From NCBI GenBank assembly GCA_024760905.1, contig CM045745.1, forward strand, positions 10,220,282 through 10,284,281: a DNA stretch of 64,000 bases. The letters are read 5' to 3'. Positions 31,951 to 44,067 of the stretch are shown here, piece after piece. Both the position numbers and the translations under genes were made by a program. The notes beneath the pieces were generated by a model, which saw only the letters and a list, made by a program, of their open reading frames with translations, had not been told where the DNA came from and did not search any database. Source of the DNA: Plotosus lineatus. Lineage: Eukaryota; Chordata; Actinopteri; Siluriformes; Plotosidae. The first letter of the stretch is position 1. The number at the start of each line of letters is the position of its first letter.

Positions 31951-32411
31951 GGCAGATGTGGTGTCCATGTAAAAGATTTTTTTGACTCATCTGACTGTCG
32001 TTCTCATCTGCACAGTTTTTCACTGCGTATCAGTCCACTGTAAATGAGCTTTGTCCTAGAGAAGACACTGACAATTCTGGATCATACACACATATGAACA
32101 CTTGTTTGCATGATCGTGCATCTGCACCGATTAACACCTTTATGGCCCGAATTAGTCATGAATTTCACAAACAAAGATAGAGATGAGTACTGTGTGAAGA
32201 ACAAGCACACACAGGCCTGGGTAAACCAGAGTGTCATTTGATATTAAACCCTCAAGCAAATAATGTTCCTGTATATCTAGCTCAGCAGAGAAAATTTCCT
32301 CACTTTAATGCTACATGAAGCAGAGAGATGTAAGTATTGTTTCAAATATATAATGGAATGAAACAAACAAACAAACAAAAAAAGCTTTTCTTCAGTTTTA
32401 TTTTTCATTTT
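31951..32411. other. Gene-free, unassigned
   Basis: No recognisable gene or repeat. AT-rich to its right side. Confidence 0.4.
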
Positions 32412-32426
32412 ATTCAAAGTCTGCAT

Positions 32427-32865
32427 CATCATCATCATCATCATCATCTTCCGCTTAGTCCAGGGTCGGGTCGCGGGGGCAGCAACCTAAGCAAAGAGGT
32501 CCAGACGTCCCTCTCCCGAGCCACTTCCTCCAACTCTCCCGGGGGGACACCGAGGCGGTCCCAGACAAGCCGAGAGACATAGTCCCTCCAGCGTGTTCTA
32601 GGTCGACCCCGGGGTCTCTTTCCCGGTTGGACATGCCCAAAACACCACACCAGGGAGGCGTCCGGGGGCATTCTGACCAGATGCCCGAGCCGCCTCAACC
32701 GGCCCCTCTCAATGCGGAGGAGCAGCGGAACTACTCCGAGCTCTCCCCGGATGGCGGAGCTTCTCACCTTATCTCTAAGGGAGAACCCCGCCACCCGGCG
32801 AAGGAAGCTCATTTCAGCCGCTTGTATCTGTGATCTTGTTCTTTCGGTCATTACCTTTCTTACCC
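32427..32865 (-). mobile_element. LINE 3' fragment of a second family, with target duplication
   Basis: The minus strand encodes MTERTRSQIQAAEMSFLRRV, then ERGRLRRLGHLVRMPPD, GKRPRGRPRTRWRDYVSRL and a Leu/Pro-rich end, followed by an (ATG)n tail. This is the C-terminus of a non-LTR polyprotein common in fish. The 11-bp repeat AAAGTCTGCAT flanks it (32416-32426, 32866-32876). Confidence 0.92.
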
Positions 32866-33159
32866 AAAGTCTGCATGATGCAAAATATATATTTTGTGTT
32901 CTGACTGGACTTAATGAAATTGAACTTTTATTTTGAACATGGCCCCAATTTTCAAGTGAACCATTTTTTTGTTTACACTTTCTCACACACCACAGGAACA
33001 TCGATGGTACTTATAAACGTACATGTACGCACAACAAGATTTTTTTTACCGCCAGAAATTGGTCATTCAACCTTTTGTTGTAAAAAACACAAACCATTTC
33101 AAATAGAACATTCGGAGCTAGAGAAGGAGTTTTTGTGATTATATAATTCATCCCAGTGA

Positions 33160-33440
33160 CTAAGCCGCACTCTCCACAAGGTTGTCACTGCCCCCCCCAC
33201 CCCAGTGCAGCTAACTGGGTTATCAAAGGCCGGCCATGTCTCTCACTGTCTATGCTGTGAGGTTCATGTAAAAGAACCATTGCTGACTTTCGACAAGAGT
33301 AGCTGCAAAGCCGTCAGCGTATTTCCGCCCTGCGATGGCCCGTCGAGCCATCCAGGGTGTACTCTACCCGTGCCCGGAATCGGGTGGAATGGGCGCCTGC
33401 CTCCCCACGACCCTAATTAGGATTAAGCAGTTACAGAAAA
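33160..33440 (+). mobile_element. tRNA-headed SINE, L2/HE1-type tail, head truncated
   Basis: Starts at 'gcactctccacaaggttgtc', keeps the body, and ends 'cctaattaggattaagcagt'. Confidence 0.9.
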
Positions 33441-33508
33441 TGAATTGAAATGAAAATCCCAGTGAGTGACATTGCCATAAAACACTATATATATATATAT
33501 ATAAAATG

Positions 33509-33962
33509 TACAGGGATCCCTCGCTACTTCATGCTTCAATTCATGTGGCTTCAGTGCATCGCGAATTTAAAACTAAGGAAATTAAGGAACAAGAGGGAGA
33601 AAGTTAGGGAAAATTCCACAAAACACGGCCAATTATGCAAAAAAAAAAACCCAAAAAACCCAAAACAAACAAAAAACAATCCAAAACCTCCCATCAAAAT
33701 TACTTACATTTTTATGTGAGGTGCACATCTGAGTCGAGGAGGGTGCGTCTGTATGTATGTGTACTGTATTGACATTTTATGCATTATTTGTGAATTGTGA
33801 ATAATTTATTATAAGCATTTATAGCATTGAATATGTATTTATTGATATTATATACACATATACACGTACGTATATGTCAGTCGGGGGGTGGGGGTTGATC
33901 CTACTTCGCGGAATTCGTGGGGGGTCTCGGTCCCAATTAACCACGAAAAGTGAGGATTCCTA
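33509..33962. mobile_element. TA-flanked MITE, 'GGGATCCCTCGC' family
   Basis: Starts TACAGGGATCCCTCGCTACT; the right end 'aaaagtgaggattcctata' is degraded. It is inverted relative to the copy at 28593. A (TA)~27 array follows (33966-34020). Confidence 0.8.
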
Positions 33963-34030
<68 letters not shown>

Positions 34031-34043
34031 ATATACACATATA

Positions 34044-35395
34044 CTAGTCCTTCTCAAAAAATTTGCATATTGTGATGTTCATTATTTTCTGTAATGTACT
34101 GATAAAAATTAAACTTTCATATATTTTAGATTCATTGCACACCAATTGAAATATTTCAGGTCTTTTATTGTTTTAATACTGATGATTTTGGCATACAGCT
34201 CATGAAAACCCAAAATTCCTGTCTCAAAAAATTAGCATATCATGTTCAGGTAGTCTAAACGAGCTATTAACCTAATCATCTGAATCAACCAATTAACTCT
34301 AAACACCTGCAAAAGATTCCTGAGGCTTTTAAAAACTCCCAGCCTGGTTCATTACTCAAAACCACAATCATGGGTAAGACTGCCGACCTGACTGCTGTCC
34401 AGAAGCCCATCATTGACACCCTCAAGCAAGAGGGTAAGACACAGAAAGAAATCTCTGAGCGAATAGGCTGTTCCCAGAGTGCTGTATCAAGGCACCTCAG
34501 TGGGACGTCTGTGGGAAGGGAAAAGTGTGGCAGAAAACGCTGCACAACCAGAAGAGGTGACCGGACCCTGAGGAAGATTGTGGAGAAGGGCCGATTCCAG
34601 ACCTTGGGGGGCCTGTGGAAGCAGTGGACTGGGCTACAGGTGCCACATTCCCCAGGTCAAGCCACTTGTGAACTAGAAACAGCAGCAGAAGCGGCTGACC
34701 TGGACTACAGAGAAGCAGCACTGGACTGTTGCTCAGTGGTCCAAAGTATTTTTTTCGGATGAAAGCAAATTTTGCATGTCATTCGGAAATCAAGGTGCCA
34801 GAGTCTGGAGGAAGACTGGGGAGAAGGAAATGCCAAAATGCCTGAAGTCCAGTGTCAAGTACCCACAGTCAGTGATGGTCTGGGGTGCCATGTCAGCTGC
34901 TGGTGCTGGTCCACTGTGTTTTATCAAGGGCGGGGTCAATGCAGCGAGCTATCAGGAGATTTTGGAGCACTTCATGCTTCCATCTGCTGAAAAGCTTTAT
35001 GGAGAAGATATTCATTTTTCAGCACGACCTGGCACCTGCTCACAGTGCCAAAACCACTGCTAAATGGTTTACTGACCATGGTATTACTGGGCTCAATTGG
35101 CCTGCCAACTCTCCTGACCTGAAGCCCATAGAGAATCTGTGGGATATTGTGAAGAGAAAGTTGAGACACCAGACCCAACACTGTGGATGAGCTTAAGGCC
35201 GCTATCGAAGCATCCTGGGCCTCCGTAACACCTCAGCAGTGCCACAGGCTAATTACCTCCATGCCACGCCGCATTGAAGCAGTCATTTCTGCAAAAGGAT
35301 TCCCGACCAAGTATTGAGTGCATAACTGAACATAATTATTTGAAGGTTGACTTTTTGTATTAAAAACACTTTTTTTTTATTGGTCAGATGAAATA
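34044..35395 (+). mobile_element. Tc1/mariner element, right end lost
   Basis: Left end 'ctagtccttctcaaaaaatt' with an internal repeat of the same motif at about 34222-34250. This is the layout of a Tc1 family found in many fish and frogs. The right end, 'ttattggtcagatgaaatatg', lacks the terminal 'aaaaaattagcatat' part and abuts the duplicated block starting at about 35400. Confidence 0.85.
34370..35320 (+). pseudogene. Tc1 transposase, frameshifted
   Basis: The frame at 34370 gives MGKTADLTAVQKPIIDTLKQ and an HTH (KTQKEISERIGCSQSAVSRH). A deletion near 34640 removes part of the second HTH. The catalytic domain is split over two other frames: SDESKFCMSFGNQGARVWRK, VMVWGAMS, then FQHDLAPAHSAKTT and SPDLKPIENLWDIVKRKLR. 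The D, D and E residues are present but not in one frame. It cannot make an active enzyme. Confidence 0.9.
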
Positions 35396-35409
35396 TGATT
35401 CTAAGATTG

Positions 35410-35750
35410 ATTTATTTATTCACCTTCAGAACTGCTTAATCCTAATTAGGGTTGTGGGGAGGCTGGCACCCATCCCTTACCTGGGCGTGAAGAGAGTACA
35501 CCCTGGAAAGCTCGCCAGGCCATTGCAGGGCAGAAACACGTTGACGACTTTGCAGCTACTCTTGTTGAAAGTCAGCAATGGTTCTTTTACATGAACCTCA
35601 CACCATAGACAGTGAGAGACATGGATGGCCTTTGATAACCCAGTTAGCTGCACTGGGGGGACAGAGACAACCCGTGGAGAGTGGGACTCGAACATCCAAC
35701 CTTAGGATCAGTGATCCAGCATCCTTTACCACCAGGCCAGCACTGCCCGT
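35410..35750 (-). mobile_element. tRNA-headed SINE inside duplicated block A
   Basis: Full reverse-complement copy with the head at the right ('accaccaggccagcactgcc'). Orthologous by position to 48250-48590. Confidence 0.9.
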
Positions 35751-36026
35751 GGCACAGGAGTGCAATTTCAGGAATGATCCCTACCCATGGGATTTTTCTG
35801 CTGTCTCGAACATACATTCACACACCATATGAATCGACTCACCATTAGCTCCAACTAATCACACAACTCCTGCATTATCGAACGAATATCTCTGAACTCT
35901 TCAACAAACATCCTCACAATTCTTCAGTTTTAATGCATAATCATCTTCCAGCATGTACAAAGGAAATTGTCATCGAGGTAATACTGGCCAGCACTAAACC
36001 ACACAGCAATACAAAACCTCCAAAAA

Positions 36027-36556
36027 CTAAACCATGTGTCTCTCTGTCGTGTGCGATTTCTGGTGGAAGCGCAGGCCGCCACAGTTCCGGAAACATTTCC
36101 CGCACTGCCCGCACACATACGGCTTTTCACCTGTGTGGATCCGGAAGTGGCGCGTGAGAGCCCCAGAGTGCCGGAACTGAACTCCACACACAGAACAAGA
36201 GTACGGACGCTCGCCGGTGTGTATGAGCAAATGCGTCCTTAAGTTTGCCATGCGGTTGAAATCCCGGCCACATTCATTACAGCGATACGAGCTACAGCCA
36301 GGAGGAACCAGCTGCTGTTTAACAGGTCTTCCTGGACTTCCTGGTTTAGCTGGGTTAGCTACCCTCACTCGGTGTCGGTGACTATGATGTCTGCACAGAT
36401 CACTTGCCCGACTAAATGAATAGCCGCAGAGTTTACATGGGTGATTGCCGGTGGGAGCATTTGTCCTCAGGTGGACCTCATCGTTATGAAGATCAGGATG
36501 GCCATGTTGAGTTCTGGGCTCACCACCAACAGGTGCTGTGACTCTGTCTGACGCAT
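36027..36556 (-). CDS. Duplicate C2H2 zinc-finger terminal exon (175 codons, intact)
   Basis: After a 'ctgtttatag' acceptor (phase 1, AT-GCG) the frame runs open to a stop at 36027-36029. It contains four C2H2 fingers: CKLCGYSFSRASDLCRH, CNECGRDFNRMANLRTH, CSVCGVQFRHSGALTRH and CGQCGKCFRNCGGLRFH, with TGERPY/TGEKPY linkers between the last three. It is the paralogue of the last exon of the gene at 48841-55623. It lacks a 17-residue stretch near its start and the last four residues. Recognition-helix positions -1, 3 and 6 are the same in both copies. I found no second copy of the upstream exons, so it is either an alternative last exon of the same gene or an orphan duplicate. Confidence 0.8.
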
Positions 36557-36986
36557 CTATAAACAGGAGAAAGCACAAGTTTCACTCGTATGCTATTATA
36601 TCACACCTTCATAGATTCTTTACCATTAAAACACAGATAAAACCAAACGACATCAAAGATCATGGAGTTTATTCTGAGTACAGCGATATTAACTCACCAT
36701 CTAATAGCAGACTTGAGAGTTTGACATGGCTTGTAGACTATTTAAAGGAAATCTGTTACCTTAACCTTGCATAAGCGCTGAACACATCAAACCACGCCTT
36801 AATCCAGTGCAACACACACTTCCCAGAGTGAAAACCCTGCGTAGACCGGTCTAGATTCTTCAGAAATCATGCGCCGCACATGTGCAGGACCCCATGTATC
36901 AGTTTCCCTCTCATCTGTGATAATGGACTTCAATTTTTCCTTTGAGAAACAATTTAATTTACCTCATAAACCATATTGTTGATGCA

Positions 36987-37793
36987 TACTCGGTCAAAAA
37001 AGAAACTTCACACTTGTTCGGTCAATAAATTGAACAGAGGAAAAGAAGCGTCGGAAATCATGATTTGATTTCATTCTTTAACAATTAGTGATGGCGCACC
37101 ATGAAAATCAAGTTCATCATTTCATCAGTTCCACCGGAAATGCCGCGGAACCTTGACGAAGTCTTCTGCCCAACATGTCCCATACATGTTTGATGGGGTT
37201 ACGATCGGGAGACCTTGAGGGCCACTCCATGACCTCTAAACAATTCATTCCGAGTGGATGTTGCAGTGACGAATCGATTTCGCAAACGACGTAAGATGAT
37301 TTGACGGTCCTCTGCTCATGACGTCACGCGTGGTCTTCCTGAATGAGGTCGGTCTGCTGTGGTGCCTGTATGTTGGCGACGTGTCCGTAGATCGTGGATA
37401 GTCCGTCAACTGCATCCCATAGCCCGGGCAACGTCAGTGACGGGCGTTCCCGTATTCAGCATTGCCAATGGCACGTTCACATTGAATGCTTGAGAGTCGT
37501 GGCACTTAAAGCCACCGGGTAACTGTAGGTAAAGACTTGTTTTTCCAATAAGTCACACTGTCATGCTAACTTCAGCAAAAATGCATATGTCTCACAAGGT
37601 CAAATGACTAGAAAAACGAGAAGACACGCTTTTCCCTGAACGTGCGTTCGCACATGTGCACGTGGAAGTTGTTGTGTGACATGGTGCCTTTGTCAACGTA
37701 CTTACCCCTAATAATAACAATAATAATTTTGTACTAAGTTTCAAGAAGATATTCAGCAATTTATGAGCGTGAAGTTTCTTTTTTGACTGAGTA
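36987..37793 (-). mobile_element. Internally deleted Tc1/IS630-type element
   Basis: Inverted ends TACTCGGTCAAAAAAGAAAC and GTTTCTTTTTTGACTGAGTA (one mismatch). The minus strand keeps an HTH-like part (VTDVARAMGCS...HSGRPRVT). After a deletion it joins the catalytic C-terminus directly (EVMEWPSRSPDRNPIKHVWD, MLGRRLRQ). The first two catalytic Asp regions are gone, and in-frame stops are present. Confidence 0.8.
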
Positions 37794-38232
37794 GAGATGC
37801 ATTAAGGTACACAAATCGAGGCACAGGGTTTCATGCGTCGGTGGACCTGCACAGTCACCAAAACCTGAAATGCAGTGGACCAAGATGGGCCGCCAGTCCT
37901 TGCGTTTTGTGGATTTGAATTGGCAACAAGGTACAATCTGCATTTTCTAAAATATCCGCATCAGAATTGGTTTCCATGTTTAGTACGTTACATTCAGCCA
38001 ATCACGATGTTGTTTCTAAAGCTACACAGATCAGCTGGTTCTTGCTTCACTCACAAGCTACCACTGCATTAGTCGCATACTCTAGACATGCATTAATGGA
38101 AAACAGGAGACAGGGACCGGTTGTTGGCCTGATACTGAAACATGGATGGATGTTTATGCTGTGTTCAAATGAAATTTGTAAATATGGGACATTCATGGCT
38201 TTTTACCAAAAGCACGGGTTGATAAGTCGAGA
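37794..38232. other. Gene-free, unassigned
   Basis: Unique-looking sequence without a recognisable exon. Short overlapping frames only. Confidence 0.4.
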
Positions 38233-41200
38233 GCAGGGGTCACCAACATGGTGCTCGCATGGACAACACGAGTCATCCGAGGGCCTGTTCACTTCTATTT
38301 TTAGAACAGACCCGCGGCTCCATAGTGCCACTCTCTGTTGAGCTGCATCGAGTTTTTTTTTTGCTATTTTTTTTAATCAAACCAATAACTCACACACAGC
38401 CAATGAATCTTCTTCTTCTTTTCTTTTCGGCTTTTCCCTTCAGGGGTCGCCACAGCAAACCATCTGCCTCCATCTCACCCTGTCCTCTGTATCTTCTACT
38501 CTTACTCCAACTACCTTCATGTCCTCCATCACCACATCCATAAATCTTCTCTTTGGTCTTCCTCTCGGCCTTCTGCCTGGTAGTTCCAACCTCAGCATCC
38601 TACTATCAATATACTCACTATCCTTCCTCTGTACATGTCCAAACCATCTCAATCTAGCCTCTCTGACTTTGTCTCCAAAACCTCTTACATGTGCTCATTC
38701 CTGATTTGATCAATCCCCGTTACTCCCAAAGAGAACCTCAACATTTTCATCTCTGCTCCCTCCAGCTAAGCCTCCTGTATTTCCCCCAGGGCCACTGTTT
38801 CTAAACCATACAACATCGCTGGCCTCAACGCGTCTTGTACACTTTTCCTTTCATTCTTGCCGATACCTTCCTATCACACCGGACACTTTTCTCCAACCAT
38901 TCCAACCTGCCTGCACATACTTCTTCACCTCTTTTCCACACTCTCCATTGCTCTGGATTGTTGACCCCAAGTACTTAAAATACTCCACCTCCTTTATCTC
39001 TGTTCCCAGTAACCTTACCGTTCCTCTTGGGTCCTTGTCGTTCACACACATGTATTCTGTTTTACTGAAGCTAAGCTTCATTCCTCTCCTTTCCAGGGCA
39101 TACCTCCAACTCTCTAGATTTTCCTGCATTTGTTCTCTGCTCTCACTACAGATCACAATGTCATCTGCAAACATCATAGTCCCACCTCCACCTTGAACTC
39201 TTCTGCCACACCGACAGCACACCTCACCACTGTCTTACATCTGTCATACATGTCCTGCACCACTCTAACATACTTCTCTGCCACTCCAGACTTCCTCATG
39301 CAATACCACAGCTCCTCTCTCGGCACCCTGTCATATGCTTTCTCCAGATCCACAAAGGCACAATGCAGCTCATTCTGACCTTCTCTGTACTTCTCTATTA
39401 ACATCCTCAAAGCAAACACTGTATCTGTGGTGCTCTTTCTTGGCATGAAACCAAACTGTTGTTCACAAATGCTGACCTCTGCCCTTAGTCTAGCTTCCAC
39501 TATTCTTTCCCATAACTTCATTGTATGGCTCATCAACTTTATCCCTCTGTAGTTGCCACAACTCTGCACATCTCCCTTGTTCTTAAAAATGGGCACAAGC
39601 ACACTTCTCCTCCATTCCACCAGCATCCGCTCACTCTCTAAGACCTTGTTGAATGTTCTTGTCAGAAAATTACTGCTACCTCTCCTAGACACTTCCATAC
39701 CTCCACCGGTATGTCATCAGGACCAACTGCATTTCCACTCTTCCTTTTCAATCCTTTTCAATGCCCTCCTCACTTCACCCTTATTAATCTTTGCTACTTC
39801 CTGGTCCTCAACGGTCACCTCTTCTACTCTTTTTTCTCTCTCATTTTCCTTATTCATCAGCTCTTCAAAGTACTCTTTCCATCTTCCCAGCACACTTCTG
39901 TCATCAGTCAACACGTTTCCCACTCTGTCCTTAATCACTCTAACTTGCTGAACGTCCTTCCCATCTCTATTTCTCTGCTGTGCCAACCTGTATAAATCAT
40001 TTTCTCCCTCCTTACTGTCCAACCTATCACACAAATCATCATACGCCCTCTGTTTGGCCTTTGACACTGCTACCTTCACTTTACGATGTGTCTCCCTGTA
40101 CTCCTGTTTACTTTCCTCGGTCCTCTCTATGTCCCATTTCTTCTTCTCTAACCTCTTCCTTTGTACACACTCCTGCACTTCCTCATTCCACCACCAAGTC
40201 TGATTATCTACTCTCCTTCCAGAGGACACGCCAAGTACTCTTCTACCTGTCTCCCTGATCACATTAGCTGTAGTTGTCCAGTCATCTGGAAGCACTTCCT
40301 GACCACCCAGAACCAGTTTCAACTCCTCCTTGAAGACAACACGACACTCTTCCTTTTTCAGCTTCCACCATTTTGTCTTCAGCTCTGTCTTTGCGCTCTT
40401 CACCTTTCTTACCATCAGCGTCATCCTGCACACCACCATCCTATGCTGTTTGGCAACACTCTCACCCACTACTACTTTGCAGTCACTGACTTCCTTCAAA
40501 TTACATCGCCTACACAAGATGTAGTCTACCTGTGTGCTCCTACCGCCGCTTTTATAAGTCGCCCTATGCTCCTCTCTCTTCTGGAAGCAAGTATTCAACA
40601 CAGCCATTTCCATCATTTTTGCAAAATCTATCAACATCTGTCCTTCTGTGTTCCTGTCCTGGATACCAAACCTGCCCATCACTTCCTCGTCCCCTCTGTT
40701 GCCTTCACCAACATGTCTGTTGAAGTTTGCACCAATGACCACTCTTTCACCTCTGGGGGTATTCTGCATCACTTCATCTAACTCTGCAGAATCTCTCCTT
40801 TTCTAGCTCACATCCTGCCTGTAGGGCATAAGCACTAACAACATTGAACATCACACTTTCTATTTCTAACTTGAGACTCATCACTGTCTGACACTCTTTT
40901 CACTTCTAGAACATTCCTGACCAACCCCTCCTTTGAGATGACTCCTACTCCATTTCTCTTCCCATCCAAACCATGAAAAAACAGCTTAAACCCTGCTCCT
41001 AAGCTTCTAGCTTTGCTACCTTACCACCTGGTCTCCTGAACACACAGTATGTCCACCTTCCTCCTCTGCATCATGTCAGCCAGCTGTCTACCTTTTCCTG
41101 TCATAGTTCCAACATTCAAAGTCCCTACTCTCAGTCCTAAACTCATGCTTTTCCTCTTCTCTCTCTGCCTACGGACATGCCTCCCGCCTCTCCTTCTTCG

Positions 41201-41612
41201 ACCTCTCCTTCGACCAACAGTAGTCCAATTTCCACTGTCACCCTGTTGGTTAACAGCACTGGTGGCGGTCGTTAACCTGGACCTCGACCGATCCGGTAGG
41301 AAATTTGTCTTTACGGTTTGCATTTTGTATTCTGGCAAAAGTTTAACGCCAGATGCCCTTCCAACCCTCTGCATTTATCCGAGCTTAGGACCGGCGTGAG
41401 GGCGGGCACTTGTTTGTGCCGCCCCCCCCCCTCACAGCTGCATTACATACAGTAAATGAATATCATTAATTATTAATAATAACATATAATTAAAGCTAAA
41501 TTGAGCAAATTTGATATTTCAGAAGTGTGTATCGACCTGGTCGCCCTTCGCATTAATTGGTACCCAAGAAGTAGCTCTCAGTTTCAAAAAGGTTGGTGAC
41601 CTCAGGTCAAGA
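38233..41612. mobile_element. MITE ('CAGGGGTCACCAAC' family) split by a LINE
   Basis: The left part 38233-38408 and right part 41446-41612 ('ttggtacccaagaagtagc' to 'aaaggttggtgacctc') together match the intact copy at 13186-13516. A 3-kb LINE lies between. Confidence 0.85.
38409..41445 (-). mobile_element. RTE-clade LINE, near full length, inactive
   Basis: Minus strand, 5' end near 41445. The apurinic-like endonuclease start is visible at 41150-41021 (LRVGTLNVGTMTGKGRQLAD, VDILCVQETRW), with GANFNRHVGEGNRG and a His-containing YKSGGRSTQVDYILCRR around 40750-40500. The RT domain follows ([51 protein letters not shown]) and then the Arg-rich C-terminus. There are several frameshifts, and about 90 bp are missing just before the FADD box. 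Imperfect ACAG..AATGAAT flanks suggest a target duplication. Similarity to vertebrate 'craniofacial development protein 2' reflects this LINE family. Confidence 0.93.
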
Positions 41613-41619
41613 GTATTCA

Positions 41620-41860
41620 TTGTCATAAATATCACTGGTTTTCAGGACATGTGAAAATCAAATGTCATGCAGACCTAAATCACTGAAAAAACTGCAATTT
41701 GAATGTTTTCAATAACTCAAGAACTGGGCATTACGATTTCAGTTCTGAATGTTCAGAAACACCTATGACTGACACCTCTAACAGATAAGCTTCAGTTGAA
41801 ATGGTTATCGAGGGTCCTAGTGCTCATTAGATTAAGAATGCACTGCATTTCTTTTCTGCA
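41620..41860. other. Gene-free, unassigned
   Basis: No repeat or exon recognised. Confidence 0.4.
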
Positions 41861-41864
41861 ACTG

Positions 41865-42180
41865 CTTAATTCTAATTAGGGTCGCGGGGAGGCTGGCGCC
41901 CATCCCAGCCGACTCTGGGCAAGGGAAGAGTACACCCTGGACAGCTCGCCAGGCCATCGCAGGGCAGAAACATGCTGACGGCTTTGCAGCTACTCTTGTC
42001 GAAAGTCGGCAATAGCTCTTTTACATGAACCCCACACCATAGACAGTGAAAGACATGGCCGGCCTTTGATAACCCAGTTAGCTGCACTGGTGGGACAGTG
42101 ACAACCCGGTGAGAGTGGGGGCTTAAACCCCCAACCTTAGGATCAGTGATCCAGCGCCCTATACCACTAGGTCACCACTG
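41865..42180 (-). mobile_element. tRNA-headed SINE, L2/HE1-type tail, full length
   Basis: Reverse complement copy, tail 'attctaattagggtcgcgg' to head 'ccactaggtcaccactgc'. Confidence 0.92.
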
Positions 42181-42432
42181 CATTTCATCATTAATTAAAT
42201 TCTTACCTTACATGCCCTACTGAAATATATGGACTTGCACAGGACTGGATACAAAATATTGTTGGGCCACCGACTCATTAAAAATGTGGTTACCCCCAAC
42301 CATCTCCTGATATTTTTTGGTGGCTCCACTTGAATATTTATTGGCTTTGGGGCAGGGGGCATGTGGTTATGTGGAGTCCTGTTATTTCATGACTGAATAC
42401 CTTTAATTCAAAACTTGGATACATGTATAACT

Positions 42433-43493
42433 TACAGACGCTCCCCGACTTAAGTTCATTCGTTTTACGTTTTTTTTTTTTCCAAAAAAAAAAAAAAGTA
42501 AAATTTTGAGTTTAGCGTACTCCCTGTTGTACGAGACGTACCAACATAGTACGCTGACGTAATGACGCTGCGTCCATTGTTTACAAATGACAGACTGAAC
42601 GCGCCCCTCCTTCGTCCCAGTTCAGTGCGTGTTACCCTTGTGTAAAGACGTCGTCTCTGTGATCTTTGTGTTTACACTGTTTTGCCGACTTTTGTAACCC
42701 TAAGCAAATAGGGTTGGTCAGAAGCGTAAACCTACTAGTATGGGTGCAAGTTTTCCGGCATATGACGGAATTTCCGGTTTTCCCAAAACTGAGTTAACTA
42801 TCTGCTTGGATTGGCGCAATCTACCATGCATACTCAGTTAAGCAGAGAGTTGTAAAATGAATGAAAACCCGAATCCAGAAAAGAAAGAGAACTCTCCGCT
42901 ATGCTGGTGATTCCCATCAGTGCAGGCTGAGTACGATACAAGTATTCAATGGCGCCCTTGCTCACTTGAAAGACCGCAAGTCCGGATAACCAGCGCTTTG
43001 TCTCAAGCACAAGCAAGTGAACTACTTTTGGTGGAGCGCCTCACATATTGTAAGTGTTGATTGGCTGTTTTAAGCTTCATGTAAAGTGACTCGGCTCAGC
43101 TTCATGTAAAGTGACCATCTGTCGACCATCGGAAACATTTACAAGCAGAAAGATCGCGTCACAGAGCATGTTAAAGGTGATATTTGATACTGTATTTGAT
43201 ATTTCATGAGTGAATTTGATTAAAATGTATCTATTTGAAATTATTTTGCTTGAATTTAATTTATTTGAAATTAATGTTGATATTATTTGATATATTTGAT
43301 ATTATTTTACAATGTTATGTTTATAATAATTGATTTAGGGATGTTTTCTGAGATACGGTAATGGTATTTATGGATGTATAGTACAGTATGAACGTCATAC
43401 GTCACTAGAACACACAGTAACAACTTACGTTTTTTTTCACCTTATGTTCGGCCGTCCGGAAACGAACTAAAACGTAAGTTGAGGAGCATTTAT
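42433..43493. mobile_element. TA-flanked MITE, 'CAGACGCTCCCCGAC' family, long form
   Basis: Starts TACAGACGCTCCCCGACTTA and ends 'acgtaagttgaggagcattt'. The internal block 'attgtaagtgttgattggct' is shared with 31280-31320. Confidence 0.7.
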
Positions 43494-44065
43494 ACTAGTA
43501 CATGCAGCCACTCCAGCATAATGTTGATTAGGTTGCAAGGTGTTGTTTTGCACAAGAGCCAAACTAAGATGAAATGGTGTACCAGGATGAAAATACAAGA
43601 TCACCAAAAATACATCCTTCAAAGCATAACCTTCAACATGTCCAAGTTCAAATATCCATGAACACAATCTGTCCATGTTAAAATACTTGTTTAAGAAACA
43701 GGTCTGTGTCCAGGTTGTTGTAAAACAATGAAAAAAATCCACTTATTTTATTAATTTTCAAGCTATTTTTGTGGTTGCTCGGGGTGTTTTTCCTTATTAT
43801 TCATATTCACTCCCAGAATACTTTTCGTACTTATAGAATCCCAGAAGAATTCCCTGAATCATACAGCAGTAAACCAGTGAGAAGCCTCAAAACAGACATG
43901 ACTAGGTGGAAATAGACCTCATCTTTTGATAGGAAGATAATGGGAGGATTGTGCTGATTGGTCGAGATCTGAATTCATTTCGGTTTATGGTTGTTAAGAG
44001 TTTCAAAGGCGGACATTTAGAAACTGTTTCTGTAACTGTAATTACCAGTACTGTTTACTCACAAG
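43494..44065. other. Gene-free, unassigned
   Basis: A 90-codon minus-strand frame (43467-43742) spans the MITE edge and has no recognisable domain; I treat it as repeat-derived or chance. Confidence 0.35.
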
Positions 44066-44067
44066 TA

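Larger units (their letters stand above)
35400..36822. repeat. Duplicated block A (pairs with 48245-49694)
   Basis: It contains, in the same order as block B, a minus-strand SINE, 'gcccgtggcacaggagtgca', 'cacacaccatatgaat', the zinc-finger exon, and intronic 'accaaacgacatcaaagatc' and 'acatcaaaccacgccttaat'. The SINE inserts at the same site in both, so it predates the duplication. Confidence 0.9.

Noticed and set aside
32337..32582. Plus-strand frame with a poly-His stretch
   Set aside because: It is the (ATC)n tail and antisense of a LINE 3' end, not a metal-binding protein.
36036..36242. Plus-strand frames over the duplicate zinc-finger exon
   Set aside because: The four ordered C2H2 motifs on the minus strand explain the sequence.
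41021..41374. Possible host 'craniofacial development protein 2' gene
   Set aside because: The match is to the endonuclease part of an RTE LINE, is continuous with RT sequence downstream on the same strand, and recurs at 51603-52117.
43467..43742. 90-codon minus-strand frame ending in a Cys/Tyr-rich stretch
   Set aside because: It straddles a MITE terminus and has no recognisable domain or splice context.
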